Origin: an uncultured Clostridia bacterium
Lineage (GTDB): Bacteria > Bacillota > Clostridia > Christensenellales > UBA3700
DNA: 64,000 nt
Assembly: GCA_937880755.1 (NCBI GenBank)
Contig: CALGRX010000020.1
Coordinates: 124,001-188,000 of the forward strand
Reading direction: 5' to 3'
This document shows, in pieces, positions 17,184 through 24,376 of this stretch. The position numbers and the translations under genes are program-made. Position 1 is the stretch's first letter; each line of letters opens with the position of its first letter. The notes beneath the pieces are model-generated. The model had not been told where the DNA came from. It saw nothing but the letters and a program-made list of their open reading frames with translations, and searched no databases.

Positions 17184-18566
17184 TTAGATTTCATTTTGAG
17201 GAATTTTTGGCAGAGTGTCAAAGCCCTTCTGCAAATCCTCGTCGGTTGGAATATAGTCGATCATAGTGCCGTCGAGATAGGACGAATATGCCGTCATATC
17301 GAAGTAACCCGTACCCGTCAAGCCGAAGAGAATCTTCTTCTTTTCGCCCGTCTCTTTGCATTTGAGCGCCTCGTCGATTGCAACTTTGATTGCGTGAGAG
17401 GACTCGGGAGCAGGCAAGGTGCCTTCACACTTGGCAAAGAAGGTCGCGGCCTTGAATACTTCCGTCTGCTCTACGCTGGTGGCTCTCATGTAGCCGTCGT
17501 GATATAGTTTGGATACGATTGGGCTCATTCCGTGATATCTCAAACCGCCTGCGTGGTTAGGCGATGGCATAAATCCACTGCCGAGGGTGTACATTCTGAG
17601 AAGAGGAGTGATTTTGCCCGTGTCGCCAAAGTCGTAGGCATATCTACCTCTGGTGAGCGAAGGGCATGAAGCAGGCTCTACGGCAACGAAGTCGATAGTG
17701 TTTTTGCCCTCGATTTTGTCTGCCATAAAAGGAGCTATAAGTCCGCCGAGGTTAGATCCGCCGCCCGCGCAACCGATGATGATATCGGGTTGAACGCCGA
17801 TTTTGTCCAAAGCCGCCTTGGCTTCCATACCTATGATAGATTGATGCAAAAGTACGTGGTCAAGCACGCTACCGAGCACGTATCTGCAGTTAGGCGTGGT
17901 GGTTGCAACTTCGATTGCTTCACTAATAGCGCAACCCAAAGAACCGCCCGTGGTAGGATTGTCTGCAAGTATCTTTCTACCAACCGCAGTAGTGTCGGAT
18001 GGTGATGCGACTACGTTGGCGCCGTAAGTTTGGATAACCGCCTTACGGTGTGGCTTTTGGTTGGCGGAACACTTAACCATAAATACGCTGAGGTCAATTC
18101 CGTAGAAACCGCATGCCATCGACAAAGCGGTACCCCATTGTCCCGCACCCGTCTCGGTGGTGAGGTGGGTCAAACCTTGCTTTTTGGCGTAATAGGTCTG
18201 AGCTACGGCGCTGTTGAGCTTGTGCGAACCCGAGGTATTTTGTCCCTCGAACTTGTAGTATATCTCCGCAGGAGTGCCGAGCGCCTTCTCAAGGTGATAA
18301 GCTCTAACGAGCGGAGACGGTCTATATAGTTTGAGGAACTCTTGAATCTCCTCCGGGATTGGAATAAGTCTATCGGTGGTGTTGAGCTCTTGCGCTACCA
18401 ACTCGTCACAAAAAACGTGTTTGAGGTCTTCGGCGGTGCAAGGCTCAAGGGTGGCAGGATTGAGGAACGGATCGTGTTGCTCCTTCATCACAGCCCTAAG
18501 GTTGAACCAATATTTTGGCATTTCCTCCTCGGTAAGATACGTCTTATAAGGTATTTTGTTTTCCAT
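17184..18566 (-). CDS. trpB2: Tryptophan synthase beta subunit, TrpB2 type
   Basis: The 460-residue PLP enzyme joins indole (or an indole donor) with serine to make tryptophan. The PLP lysine is K116 in GSHKLNSA, the catalytic Glu is E138 in TETGAGQWG, and the phosphate-binding loop is GCAGGGSNLGG. The longer length, the LNSA in place of INNA and the N-terminal extension mark the TrpB2 subfamily, which often works without TrpA. The start is the ATG at 18566 with AGGAG seven bases upstream; the longer frame reads into the leader. No other trp gene is near. Possible roles are indole salvage or Trp synthesis with a distant TrpA. A Trp-containing leader peptide and terminator lie upstream. Confidence 0.93.
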   Translation of the reverse strand: MENKIPYKTYLTEEEMPKYWFNLRAVMKEQHDPFLNPATLEPCTAEDLKHVFCDELVAQELNTTDRLIPIPEEIQEFLKLYRPSPLVRAYHLEKALGTPAEIYYKFEGQNTSGSHKLNSAVAQTYYAKKQGLTHLTTETGAGQWGTALSMACGFYGIDLSVFMVKCSANQKPHRKAVIQTYGANVVASPSDTTAVGRKILADNPTTGGSLGCAISEAIEVATTTPNCRYVLGSVLDHVLLHQSIIGMEAKAALDKIGVQPDIIIGCAGGGSNLGGLIAPFMADKIEGKNTIDFVAVEPASCPSLTRGRYAYDFGDTGKITPLLRMYTLGSGFMPSPNHAGGLRYHGMSPIVSKLYHDGYMRATSVEQTEVFKAATFFAKCEGTLPAPESSHAIKVAIDEALKCKETGEKKKILFGLTGTGYFDMTAYSSYLDGTMIDYIPTDEDLQKGFDTLPKIPQNEI

Positions 18567-18653
18567 AATATTTCTCCTAAAATTGTTGATATGTATTGAG
18601 TTATCTTGGTGTAAGATAAAATATTTGCTTGTTCTGTTGCTAAAATTGGGTAT

Positions 18654-18682
18654 AAAAAAATCGCTTGCAAAAATCAAACGAT
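18654..18682 (-). terminator. Leader terminator upstream of trpB2 (attenuator)
   Basis: On the minus strand ATCGTTTG (18675-18682) pairs with CAAGCGAT (18660-18667), with one G-U pair, and is followed by seven T (18654-18660). It lies 88 bases before the trpB2 start and just after a short leader frame, as expected of a transcription attenuator. Confidence 0.75.
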
Positions 18683-18692
18683 ATACAATGCG

Positions 18693-18722
18693 CTAAATGC
18701 GCCAACGCCTATTGTAATACAT
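18693..18722 (-). CDS. Candidate Trp leader peptide, nine residues (MYYNRRWRI)
   Basis: A ten-codon frame (ATG 18722 to TAG 18693) encodes MYYNRRWRI. AAGGAG lies eight bases upstream of the ATG, so it should be translated. The single Trp codon (18702-18704) lies in the 5' side of a hairpin whose core is GCGC-ATTTA-GCGC and whose outer arms are TACAAT and ATTGTA. The attenuator terminator follows two bases after that hairpin. Translation stalling at the Trp codon would change folding here. This is inference; the alternative antiterminator pairing could not be resolved by eye. Confidence 0.6.
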   Translation of the reverse strand: MYYNRRWRI

Positions 18723-18749
18723 ACTCTTCTCTCCTTGTCTATACTAGTC

Positions 18750-18789
18750 TAATCTATATCGACAACTCTCTACGAGTCATCCGATACTT
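18750..18789 (-). ncRNA. 5' hairpin of the trpB2 leader RNA
   Basis: The first part of the predicted transcript folds as TATC/GATA plus GATGACTC/GAGTTGTC (two G-U pairs) around a GTAGA loop, with one bulged G. It precedes the leader-peptide ribosome site and could protect the RNA or take part in attenuation. Confidence 0.45.
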
Positions 18790-18791
18790 AG

Positions 18792-18820
18792 ATTATATGC
18801 CCATCAAATCGCAATGTCAA
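18792..18820 (-). promoter_or_regulatory. Promoter of the trpB2 leader transcript
   Basis: Consensus promoter on the minus strand: TTGACA (18815-18820), 17-base spacer, TATAAT (18792-18797). Predicted start is about 18785, giving a leader of about 219 bases before trpB2. Confidence 0.9.
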
Positions 18821-18966
18821 CGATTTTTTATTTTTCTATAAAATTTTTTTCCATACAAAACACTCTGTATCAGGTTTTTGTTTCTAGCCTTACTTTGGAG
18901 TGCGTTTCGATGAAAGGCGTTGGATATTTATTGATATTAGTTGAGGGGTTGCTTGAGCTATGCCAC

Positions 18967-20112
18967 TTAGGCAAAAATTGCGACAAGCATACGCTGTATA
19001 TCGGTATAGGTGACGTTGGTATAGATGACGTTGCCGTTCTCGTCCTTGCCTGCCTCGTCGCCGTCGTTGGTTTGAATATAACTGTCGCTACCGCTTTGTC
19101 CGTTGAGCTTTAGGTATAAATCGTTGAAATAGTCGCCTATCTTTTCAAACAACGTGTATTGCGACCAATACTCTCGCTCCCTCAAAACATCGGCTTTGGC
19201 TACTTGAGGAATAGTGCGTGATAGCGCTATAGGGCGATTGTTGCTATAAATAAGAGCCGTGTTGAGATAGTAGTAACCGTTGAGAAAACCGCAGTAGCGA
19301 AGATAATCGTCGTCGGACGTGAGCAAGACGTAAACCGCTACTAGATTGGCGTTGTCCTCTCTCATCACTCCGCATGTATGAGCAAGCTCGTGCGCCATGG
19401 CAAAGGCTACGTCGGTATAAGGGGCGTTGGCGTTGACGGTAGCTTCGCCAAAAGGCATAAAAGTTATACCAACGATGTGATTGTGGCTCATAACCGTGCT
19501 GAAAGCAGATGCCTTGACACGCTTGCCACCCATGCCGAAATATTCCTCGTCAAGTCTAGCAAACTGAGCAGAGATAAGGCCGGAAAGTTCGTCAAAATTA
19601 TATGGGCAAATAGACCTTCCCTCGTCGTCAACGGCTATCTTGGCGCTAACCTCGGCAAAAGCCTCGTCAAAATTGCCCACGCATTCTACGACCTTGTCCG
19701 ACGTCACGAGAGAATTATCTATGCTCGGCAATGGCGGTTGCTCTCTATCGTATGCGACCGTAGCCGTGGAAACGTAAATCGTGGCTATGACCATTGCAAC
19801 GATAATAGTACTCAAAAACAACTTGCCAGCCTTGAAAAAACGCTTTTGGGCAAGCAAAACTATACAACTTGTTACTATGGCAACGATGGCTGATACGACT
19901 AAAAAGCACGACCACTCGAATAGACTGAAAGGTAGCTTGGATATCGCTATCCCTAAGCCGTCGCTCCACAATCTGCCCCACGTCCTCGTCAAAGCTTCGG
20001 CAACAGTCGGGATTTTGGAGAGCAATACAAAAATCATGCTAACCAAAATCAGCGACAACATTATTGCCGTATGATTAAGCAGGGTGATTTTTTGTTGAAG
20101 TCTTAGTTGCAT
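18967..20112 (-). CDS. DUF3810-like membrane-anchored zinc metalloprotease
   Basis: The 381-residue protein has three N-terminal hydrophobic segments (about 12-32, 65-88, 98-118) followed by a domain with a HELAH zinc-protease signature (residues 241-245; HExxH). A downstream acidic residue (REDNAN, about 251-252) may be the third ligand. This architecture matches DUF3810. The family's substrate is not known to me. The ATG at 20112 is preferred over an in-frame TTG at 20127, because the promoter -10 overlaps the TTG region. The -10 ends six bases before the ATG, so the mRNA is predicted leaderless. It stands alone between trpB2 and the spoIVA operon. Confidence 0.8.
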   Translation of the reverse strand: MQLRLQQKITLLNHTAIMLSLILVSMIFVLLSKIPTVAEALTRTWGRLWSDGLGIAISKLPFSLFEWSCFLVVSAIVAIVTSCIVLLAQKRFFKAGKLFLSTIIVAMVIATIYVSTATVAYDREQPPLPSIDNSLVTSDKVVECVGNFDEAFAEVSAKIAVDDEGRSICPYNFDELSGLISAQFARLDEEYFGMGGKRVKASAFSTVMSHNHIVGITFMPFGEATVNANAPYTDVAFAMAHELAHTCGVMREDNANLVAVYVLLTSDDDYLRYCGFLNGYYYLNTALIYSNNRPIALSRTIPQVAKADVLREREYWSQYTLFEKIGDYFNDLYLKLNGQSGSDSYIQTNDGDEAGKDENGNVIYTNVTYTDIQRMLVAIFA

Positions 20113-20118
20113 ATAATT

Positions 20119-20147
20119 ATTATACAATTTTGCATTGATTTTGGCAA
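20119..20147 (-). promoter_or_regulatory. Promoter of the DUF3810-like gene, predicted leaderless
   Basis: TTGCCA (20142-20147), 17 bases, TATAAT (20119-20124) on the minus strand, with only six bases between the -10 and the ATG at 20112. No ribosome site can be transcribed. Confidence 0.75.
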
Positions 20148-20164
20148 GTCGAGTTGAGAGTTAT

Positions 20165-20215
20165 AGGCGAGATTGCCACGCTTCGCTTTGCTTACGCAAA
20201 ACGTACACAGCGCAA
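20165..20215. repeat. Dispersed GATTGCC...GCAATGAC repeat copy
   Basis: GAGATTGCCACGCTTCGCTT at the left and GCGCAATGACA at the right delimit a roughly 50-base copy with short complementary ends (ATTGC/GCAAT). It is the same family as the copies near 6785, 6960, 16983, 39229 and 41661. Confidence 0.6.
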
Positions 20216-20252
20216 TGACAAATGACGATAAGCCGTCTGGCTCGCTTTATAC

Positions 20253-20281
20253 AAAAATCAGCCGAAGGAAAGTTCGGCTGA
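20253..20281 (-). terminator. Terminator of the spoIVA / Cys-rich gene operon
   Basis: Hairpin TCAGCCGAA/TTCGGCTGA with TTTTTG following on the minus strand. The plus side ends only in AAAATC, so minus-strand use is favoured. Confidence 0.7.
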
Positions 20282-20335
20282 AAATCGTCTATCGTAATTA
20301 TTATTTTTTTGATTTATTTTTGTATTATCGGATAT

Positions 20336-20632
20336 TCATCTATCGTGTCGGTCGTCGCCACGATGGCAACAATCTCCAAGCATTGCGCCAATAAGAACAC
20401 CTATCAAAAGGTCGTTGCAACAGTGATTGTTGCGTCTTGGTGGCGGTGGACGACGTCCGCAATCGGGTGGACGGCGACAGTCACGGTCGCAATTCGATGA
20501 GCGATGACAATCGTATCCACAACCACGTGGTCGACAGTCGCTACGGCAATTGTTATCGCGTCTATCGCACCCGTCAAAATCACGTCTGTCGTGGCACGCG
20601 CCACACTTTGGTCTGTACGGAAACTTGTGCAT
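20336..20632 (-). CDS. Cys/Arg-rich small protein downstream of spoIVA
   Basis: The 98-residue product has 14 Cys and about 19 Arg, many as CDR, CRSDC or DCRRPPDCG units. A proline-arginine segment (RRPPPPRR) and a short hydrophobic stretch (LLIGVLIGAMLG, residues 75-86) between two CC pairs follow. A strong GAGGAG ribosome site precedes the ATG at 20632. It starts 36 bases after spoIVA and shares its terminator, so it is very likely co-transcribed with it. I do not recognise a family. Cys-rich basic small proteins made with SpoIVA would fit a spore-coat or cross-linking role, but this is inference only. Confidence 0.7.
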   Translation of the reverse strand: MHKFPYRPKCGACHDRRDFDGCDRRDNNCRSDCRPRGCGYDCHRSSNCDRDCRRPPDCGRRPPPPRRNNHCCNDLLIGVLIGAMLGDCCHRGDDRHDR

Positions 20633-20668
20633 AATTCCTCCTCACAGCCCCGTACATTATATGCTAAC

Positions 20669-22144
20669 TCATAGCAAGATGCACACTACTCCGCCTTTGC
20701 CCTCGTTGACGATTTTGGTTACGGTTCTTCTAAGTTTGTCACGGGCGTCTTGTGGCATATTGCCAAGCTTAGCTCCGATATTCTCTTTGGCGAGAGTATC
20801 GAGAGTTTTGCCTAGCATATTGGTCTTCCAAAGTTCCATTGCGTCCTCGCCGAAGTCTTGCAACCACGCCTTGAGGATTTCTTCGTTTTGCGCCTCCGTG
20901 CCGATGATTGGATTGACTTCGGCGTCTACGTCCACTTTCATAATATGTAGTGCAGGTGCTTTGGCTCTGAGCTTGACACCGTATCTACTGCCTCGTTTGA
21001 TTATCTCGGGTGGTGCCAGCTCCATATCTTCAACCCCGGGCATCACGATGCCGTAGCCGTAGTTGTCTACGTCTTCTAAAGCCGACTTGATACGGTCAAA
21101 TTCTGCCTTGGCACTAGCTAGCTGTTTGATATATGATATAAGCACGAATTCGTCGGCAATGTCCACACCGCTTTGCTCCGACAAAACATTGTAAAACAAG
21201 TGCTCTTTCGGTTGAAGCATAAGGGTGCATTTACCTTTGCCATAGTCTACGTTTAGTTGTCCGCCTAGCAAATATTCGTCGTCGTCAAAGAGGGTTTTGA
21301 GCGTGTCGCAGTCTTTCATTTTGACGACCTGTGTCGAGATTTCTGCCATTTTCGTTATGATATGACTGATGATTTCGCTGTCGCGTGGCAAGGCTTGCAA
21401 CCAATTAGGCATCTTGGCTTCAATGAGCTTGGTAGGGAATTCTTTGAGTACGCTCTCCAACAGTTGTACCATATCGTCGGCAGTCATTTGAATGACGTTT
21501 TTGAGTATTACCATACAGTCGTACTTTTCTCTAAGTTGGTCTCTTAGGCGTTTGCTGTCGCTGTCGTCGGGATTTTTGCAGTTGAGCAAAATTACGAATG
21601 GCTTGCCCGTCTCCTTGACGTCGGCAATAACTTTTTCTTCGCTCTCAACGTAAGCCCCACGGTCTATTCCGCTGATTGAGCCGTCGGTAGTTACTACTAC
21701 GCCTATGGTAGAATGGTCGTTGATGACTTTTTTTGTCCCCAAAGTCGCTGCCTTGTCAAACTCCATTTCTTCGTCGCTCCAAGGCGTGGTTACCATTCTC
21801 GCCTTGCCCGTTTCTTCTAGTCCTATCGCTCCTTGTATTGGATAACCGACGCAATCTACAAGCCTAATGCCGGCACTGACACCCTCGCCTAAATAGATTT
21901 TTTCGCCCGATTCGGGTACGAACTTAGGCTGTGTTGTCATAATAGTTTTGCCGTCGCCCGACTGAGGCAATTCGTCAATTATTCTCTGCTTGCGATGATT
22001 GTCCTCAATCTCAGGCAATACCAGCGTCTGCATAAATTTGCTGATAAACGACGACTTTCCTACTCGCACGGGACCTACTACTCCGATATAAATATCGCCG
22101 TCGGTGCGTGTGGCAATATCTTGATAAAGGTCGAATTTATCCAT
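20669..22144 (-). CDS. spoIVA: Stage IV sporulation protein A, spore-coat basement-layer ATPase
   Basis: The 491-residue protein matches SpoIVA along its length. The N-terminal ATPase has Walker A GPVRVGKSS (24-32), DCVGYPI and the IVA-typical TTPWSDEEMEF segment. The C-terminus ends in a short hydrophobic tail, GGVVCILL. In Bacillus it polymerises around the forespore in the mother cell using ATP and recruits coat and cortex factors. The start is the ATG at 22144 with GGAGGG five bases upstream; an in-frame TTG four codons earlier overlaps that site. A sigma-E-like promoter at 22173-22201 supports mother-cell expression. Its presence is the strongest sign that the organism forms endospores. 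Confidence 0.97.
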   Translation of the reverse strand: MDKFDLYQDIATRTDGDIYIGVVGPVRVGKSSFISKFMQTLVLPEIEDNHRKQRIIDELPQSGDGKTIMTTQPKFVPESGEKIYLGEGVSAGIRLVDCVGYPIQGAIGLEETGKARMVTTPWSDEEMEFDKAATLGTKKVINDHSTIGVVVTTDGSISGIDRGAYVESEEKVIADVKETGKPFVILLNCKNPDDSDSKRLRDQLREKYDCMVILKNVIQMTADDMVQLLESVLKEFPTKLIEAKMPNWLQALPRDSEIISHIITKMAEISTQVVKMKDCDTLKTLFDDDEYLLGGQLNVDYGKGKCTLMLQPKEHLFYNVLSEQSGVDIADEFVLISYIKQLASAKAEFDRIKSALEDVDNYGYGIVMPGVEDMELAPPEIIKRGSRYGVKLRAKAPALHIMKVDVDAEVNPIIGTEAQNEEILKAWLQDFGEDAMELWKTNMLGKTLDTLAKENIGAKLGNMPQDARDKLRRTVTKIVNEGKGGVVCILL

Positions 22145-22172
22145 ATTTCCCTCCAAATATCTTGTTCCCTAA

Positions 22173-22201
22173 ATTGTATGACAAGCCTTGGGTAGATATG
22201 C
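22173..22201 (-). promoter_or_regulatory. Sigma-E-type promoter of spoIVA
   Basis: On the minus strand GCATATC (22195-22201), a 14-base spacer and CATACAAT (22173-22180) match the Bacillus sigma-E consensus (KHATATT, 13-15 bases, CATACAHT) nearly perfectly. The -10 ends 28 bases before the spoIVA ATG. Confidence 0.8.
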
Positions 22202-22219
22202 AAAAGAGGCGAAAATAGT

Positions 22220-22248
22220 AAAAAAAGTGCAACCTATAAGATTGCACT
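22220..22248 (-). terminator. Terminator after the hydrogenase-like gene
   Basis: Stem AGTGCAA/TTGCACT (22226-22232 with 22242-22248) followed by TTTTTT on the minus strand; it separates the hydrogenase operon from spoIVA. Confidence 0.8.
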
Positions 22249-22315
22249 ATGATTGATTGTATCGAGATTAATCGATTTTGTTGGTTATACTTTTATGGTC
22301 GATTTATTTCCATTA

Positions 22316-23833
22316 TTATTTATCGTTCCCGGCGTCCTTGCCCGCTTTGTCTGTTTCTTCGGGCAGTTGTTTGCAGAAGCCCTCGCCCGACTTGTCAAAG
22401 CTTTGCTCGTACAATTTGACTGCCCTGTCGATATCCTTATGCTCGGCGCTCATACTATATTTGTCGATATCCATAATATTCTTCATATCGTGGTGCAAGC
22501 ACAACGCGCCGTTGAGACATCCGCCGTCACACGCCATTCCTTCAAAGAAGTTTTCGGCAGCACGACCGAGCTTGAGCTTGAGAAGTCCCGCTCTACACTC
22601 GTCTATTCCACTCATAGCGAGAGGCTTGATATCGTTTACGCCCATAGACGCAGCTATGGAGATGACGTCGTGTGCTATACCGCCACTCTTGGCAAATACT
22701 CTGCCAAAGAAAGAGCCGTCGTTGATTGCCGTCTCCTCGAGGTCGGCAAGTTCGATATCCCTTGCGTCCAAAAAGGCTTGCAATTCTTCAAACGAGATGA
22801 CGCAGTCAACGGCACCTTGAGTCTTGTAAAGTCTAAACTCTAACTTTTTGCTGGTGCAAGGTCCGATAAATATCGTCTTGGCGGTTGGCTCCATACGTTT
22901 GATGAGTTGCGCCGTCTCCACCATTGGCGATACCGAGCTCGAGACGTATTGCTTGAGCTCAGGGAAGTTCTTTTCTATAAACATAACGAAAGACGGACAA
23001 CACGAAGTGGTCATAAGTCCCTTTTCTTTGAACTCGTGTGCCTCTTTGTGCAAGGTTATGTCTGCGCCCAAAGCAGCCTCTACCACGTCGGCAAAGCCGA
23101 GCTTCTTGATACCCGTGATGACTTGACCGAGTTTGGCATGCTTAAATTGGCTGGCAATAGCGGGTGCAACTATAGCGTAGACTTTGTACTCTTTGTTGTT
23201 CTTAGAATTGTTGAGAATGTCGATAGCGTTGAGAATGAGCGACTTGTCGACTATTGCGCCGAACGGGCATTGATATACGCACGCTCCGCAAGCGATACAC
23301 TTGGAGTTGTCTATCTGCGCTTTGTTGTGCTCGTCCATAGATATTGCCTTGACCTTGCAACTTTGTACGCAAGGACGGTGTTGGTCGATGATTGCGTTGT
23401 AAGGACACGCCTTGGCGCATCTACCGCATCTTATGCATTTGTCCATATCGATGACTGGCTTGTTGTCTACGATAGTGATAGCGTCCTTAGGACAACTCTC
23501 CTTACATTTGTGGACGATACAGCCACGACAAGCAGGGGTAATGTACATACCGCTGATTGGACATTCGTCGCACGCTACGTCGATGACTTCTACGATATTA
23601 GGATTGGACTTGTCGCCACCGAGCGCCATTTTGATACGCTCTTGCACGATTGCCCTCTCCTTGTATATGCAACATCTCATCGTCGCCTTAGGTCCAGGGG
23701 ATATTATCTTAGGAATATCAATATAAATATTCGACATATCGCCCTTGTCGTATGCCTTGATCATTTCCTTTAGCACCTTGTATTTGAGGTACTGTACCTT
23801 GGTATCGAATTTGCTTACTACGTTGTTTGCCAT
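22316..23833 (-). CDS. [FeFe]-hydrogenase-like protein, group B features
   Basis: The 505-residue iron-sulfur protein begins with a Cys-rich ferredoxin region with several [4Fe-4S] sites (CRGCIVHKC near 102-110, CIRCGRCAKAC at 133-143, CIACGACVYQC at 179-189). The hydrogenase large-subunit domain follows. The three H-cluster motifs are TSCCPSF (276-282), GPCTSKK (324-330) and EGMACDGGC (431-439). These differ from the group A forms (TSCCPxW, MPCxxKK, ExMACxGGC) and resemble the poorly characterised group B enzymes. All cluster-binding Cys are retained, so activity is possible. Cytosolic; no partner subunits are encoded nearby. It starts one base inside the preceding stop (TAATG). H2 production or sensing is inferred. 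Confidence 0.85.
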   Translation of the reverse strand: MANNVVSKFDTKVQYLKYKVLKEMIKAYDKGDMSNIYIDIPKIISPGPKATMRCCIYKERAIVQERIKMALGGDKSNPNIVEVIDVACDECPISGMYITPACRGCIVHKCKESCPKDAITIVDNKPVIDMDKCIRCGRCAKACPYNAIIDQHRPCVQSCKVKAISMDEHNKAQIDNSKCIACGACVYQCPFGAIVDKSLILNAIDILNNSKNNKEYKVYAIVAPAIASQFKHAKLGQVITGIKKLGFADVVEAALGADITLHKEAHEFKEKGLMTTSCCPSFVMFIEKNFPELKQYVSSSVSPMVETAQLIKRMEPTAKTIFIGPCTSKKLEFRLYKTQGAVDCVISFEELQAFLDARDIELADLEETAINDGSFFGRVFAKSGGIAHDVISIAASMGVNDIKPLAMSGIDECRAGLLKLKLGRAAENFFEGMACDGGCLNGALCLHHDMKNIMDIDKYSMSAEHKDIDRAVKLYEQSFDKSGEGFCKQLPEETDKAGKDAGNDK

Positions 23834-24375
23834 TATTTTATTTCCTCTGTGATAAGTGTCTTGTCAGTGTCGAGCTCTTTGAGCGATATTACGTTATTTT
23901 CTACTATGAGATAGCCGTGAGGCTGTCCTTCTTTAGGCAACGAAGCCGAGCTTGGATTGGCTACTACTACCCCGTCCTTGGCGGTGATAAAGGCTTGGTG
24001 AAAATGTCCGTATACCATTACGTCGCCCTTGAAAGCAGGCATTGCGTCGATATTGTGAATATGTCCGTGAGTGGCGAAAACCTTGATTCCGTCCACCTCT
24101 ACCACCGCTTGATTGACGAAGGTAAAGTCGGATATCATTTGGTCTACTTCGCTGTCGCAGTTGCCCTTGACTACGATGAGGCGGTCGGCTAACGAATTGA
24201 GAATTTCGGCTACCTTCATCGGCGCGTAGTCCTTAGGGAAAGGATTGCGTGGTCCGTGGTTGTATATATCGCCGAGCAACAACAGTATATCTGCCTTTTC
24301 TTGCTCGAATTTTTCTTTGATAAGGCTAGCGTAATACGCCGAGCCGTGTACGTCGGATGCGATAAACAGTTTCAT
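23833..24375 (-). CDS. yfcE: Metallophosphoesterase, YfcE/MJ0936 phosphodiesterase family
   Basis: The 180-residue protein has the calcineurin-like metal-site motifs in order: SDVHGS (8-13), LLGDIYNHGPR, VVKGNCD, FATHGHIHN and MVYGHFHQAF. These bind two divalent metals. YfcE-type enzymes hydrolyse phosphodiesters in vitro, and their physiological substrate is uncertain. It lies one base after the aminotransferase stop and overlaps the hydrogenase-like gene by one base, so the three form an operon. Confidence 0.92.
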   Translation of the reverse strand: MKLFIASDVHGSAYYASLIKEKFEQEKADILLLLGDIYNHGPRNPFPKDYAPMKVAEILNSLADRLIVVKGNCDSEVDQMISDFTFVNQAVVEVDGIKVFATHGHIHNIDAMPAFKGDVMVYGHFHQAFITAKDGVVVANPSSASLPKEGQPHGYLIVENNVISLKELDTDKTLITEEIK

Positions 24376-24376
24376 A

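Noticed and set aside
22907..23773. 288-codon plus-strand frame opposite the hydrogenase-like gene
   Set aside because: It is antisense to iron-sulfur motifs that are clearly coding on the minus strand.
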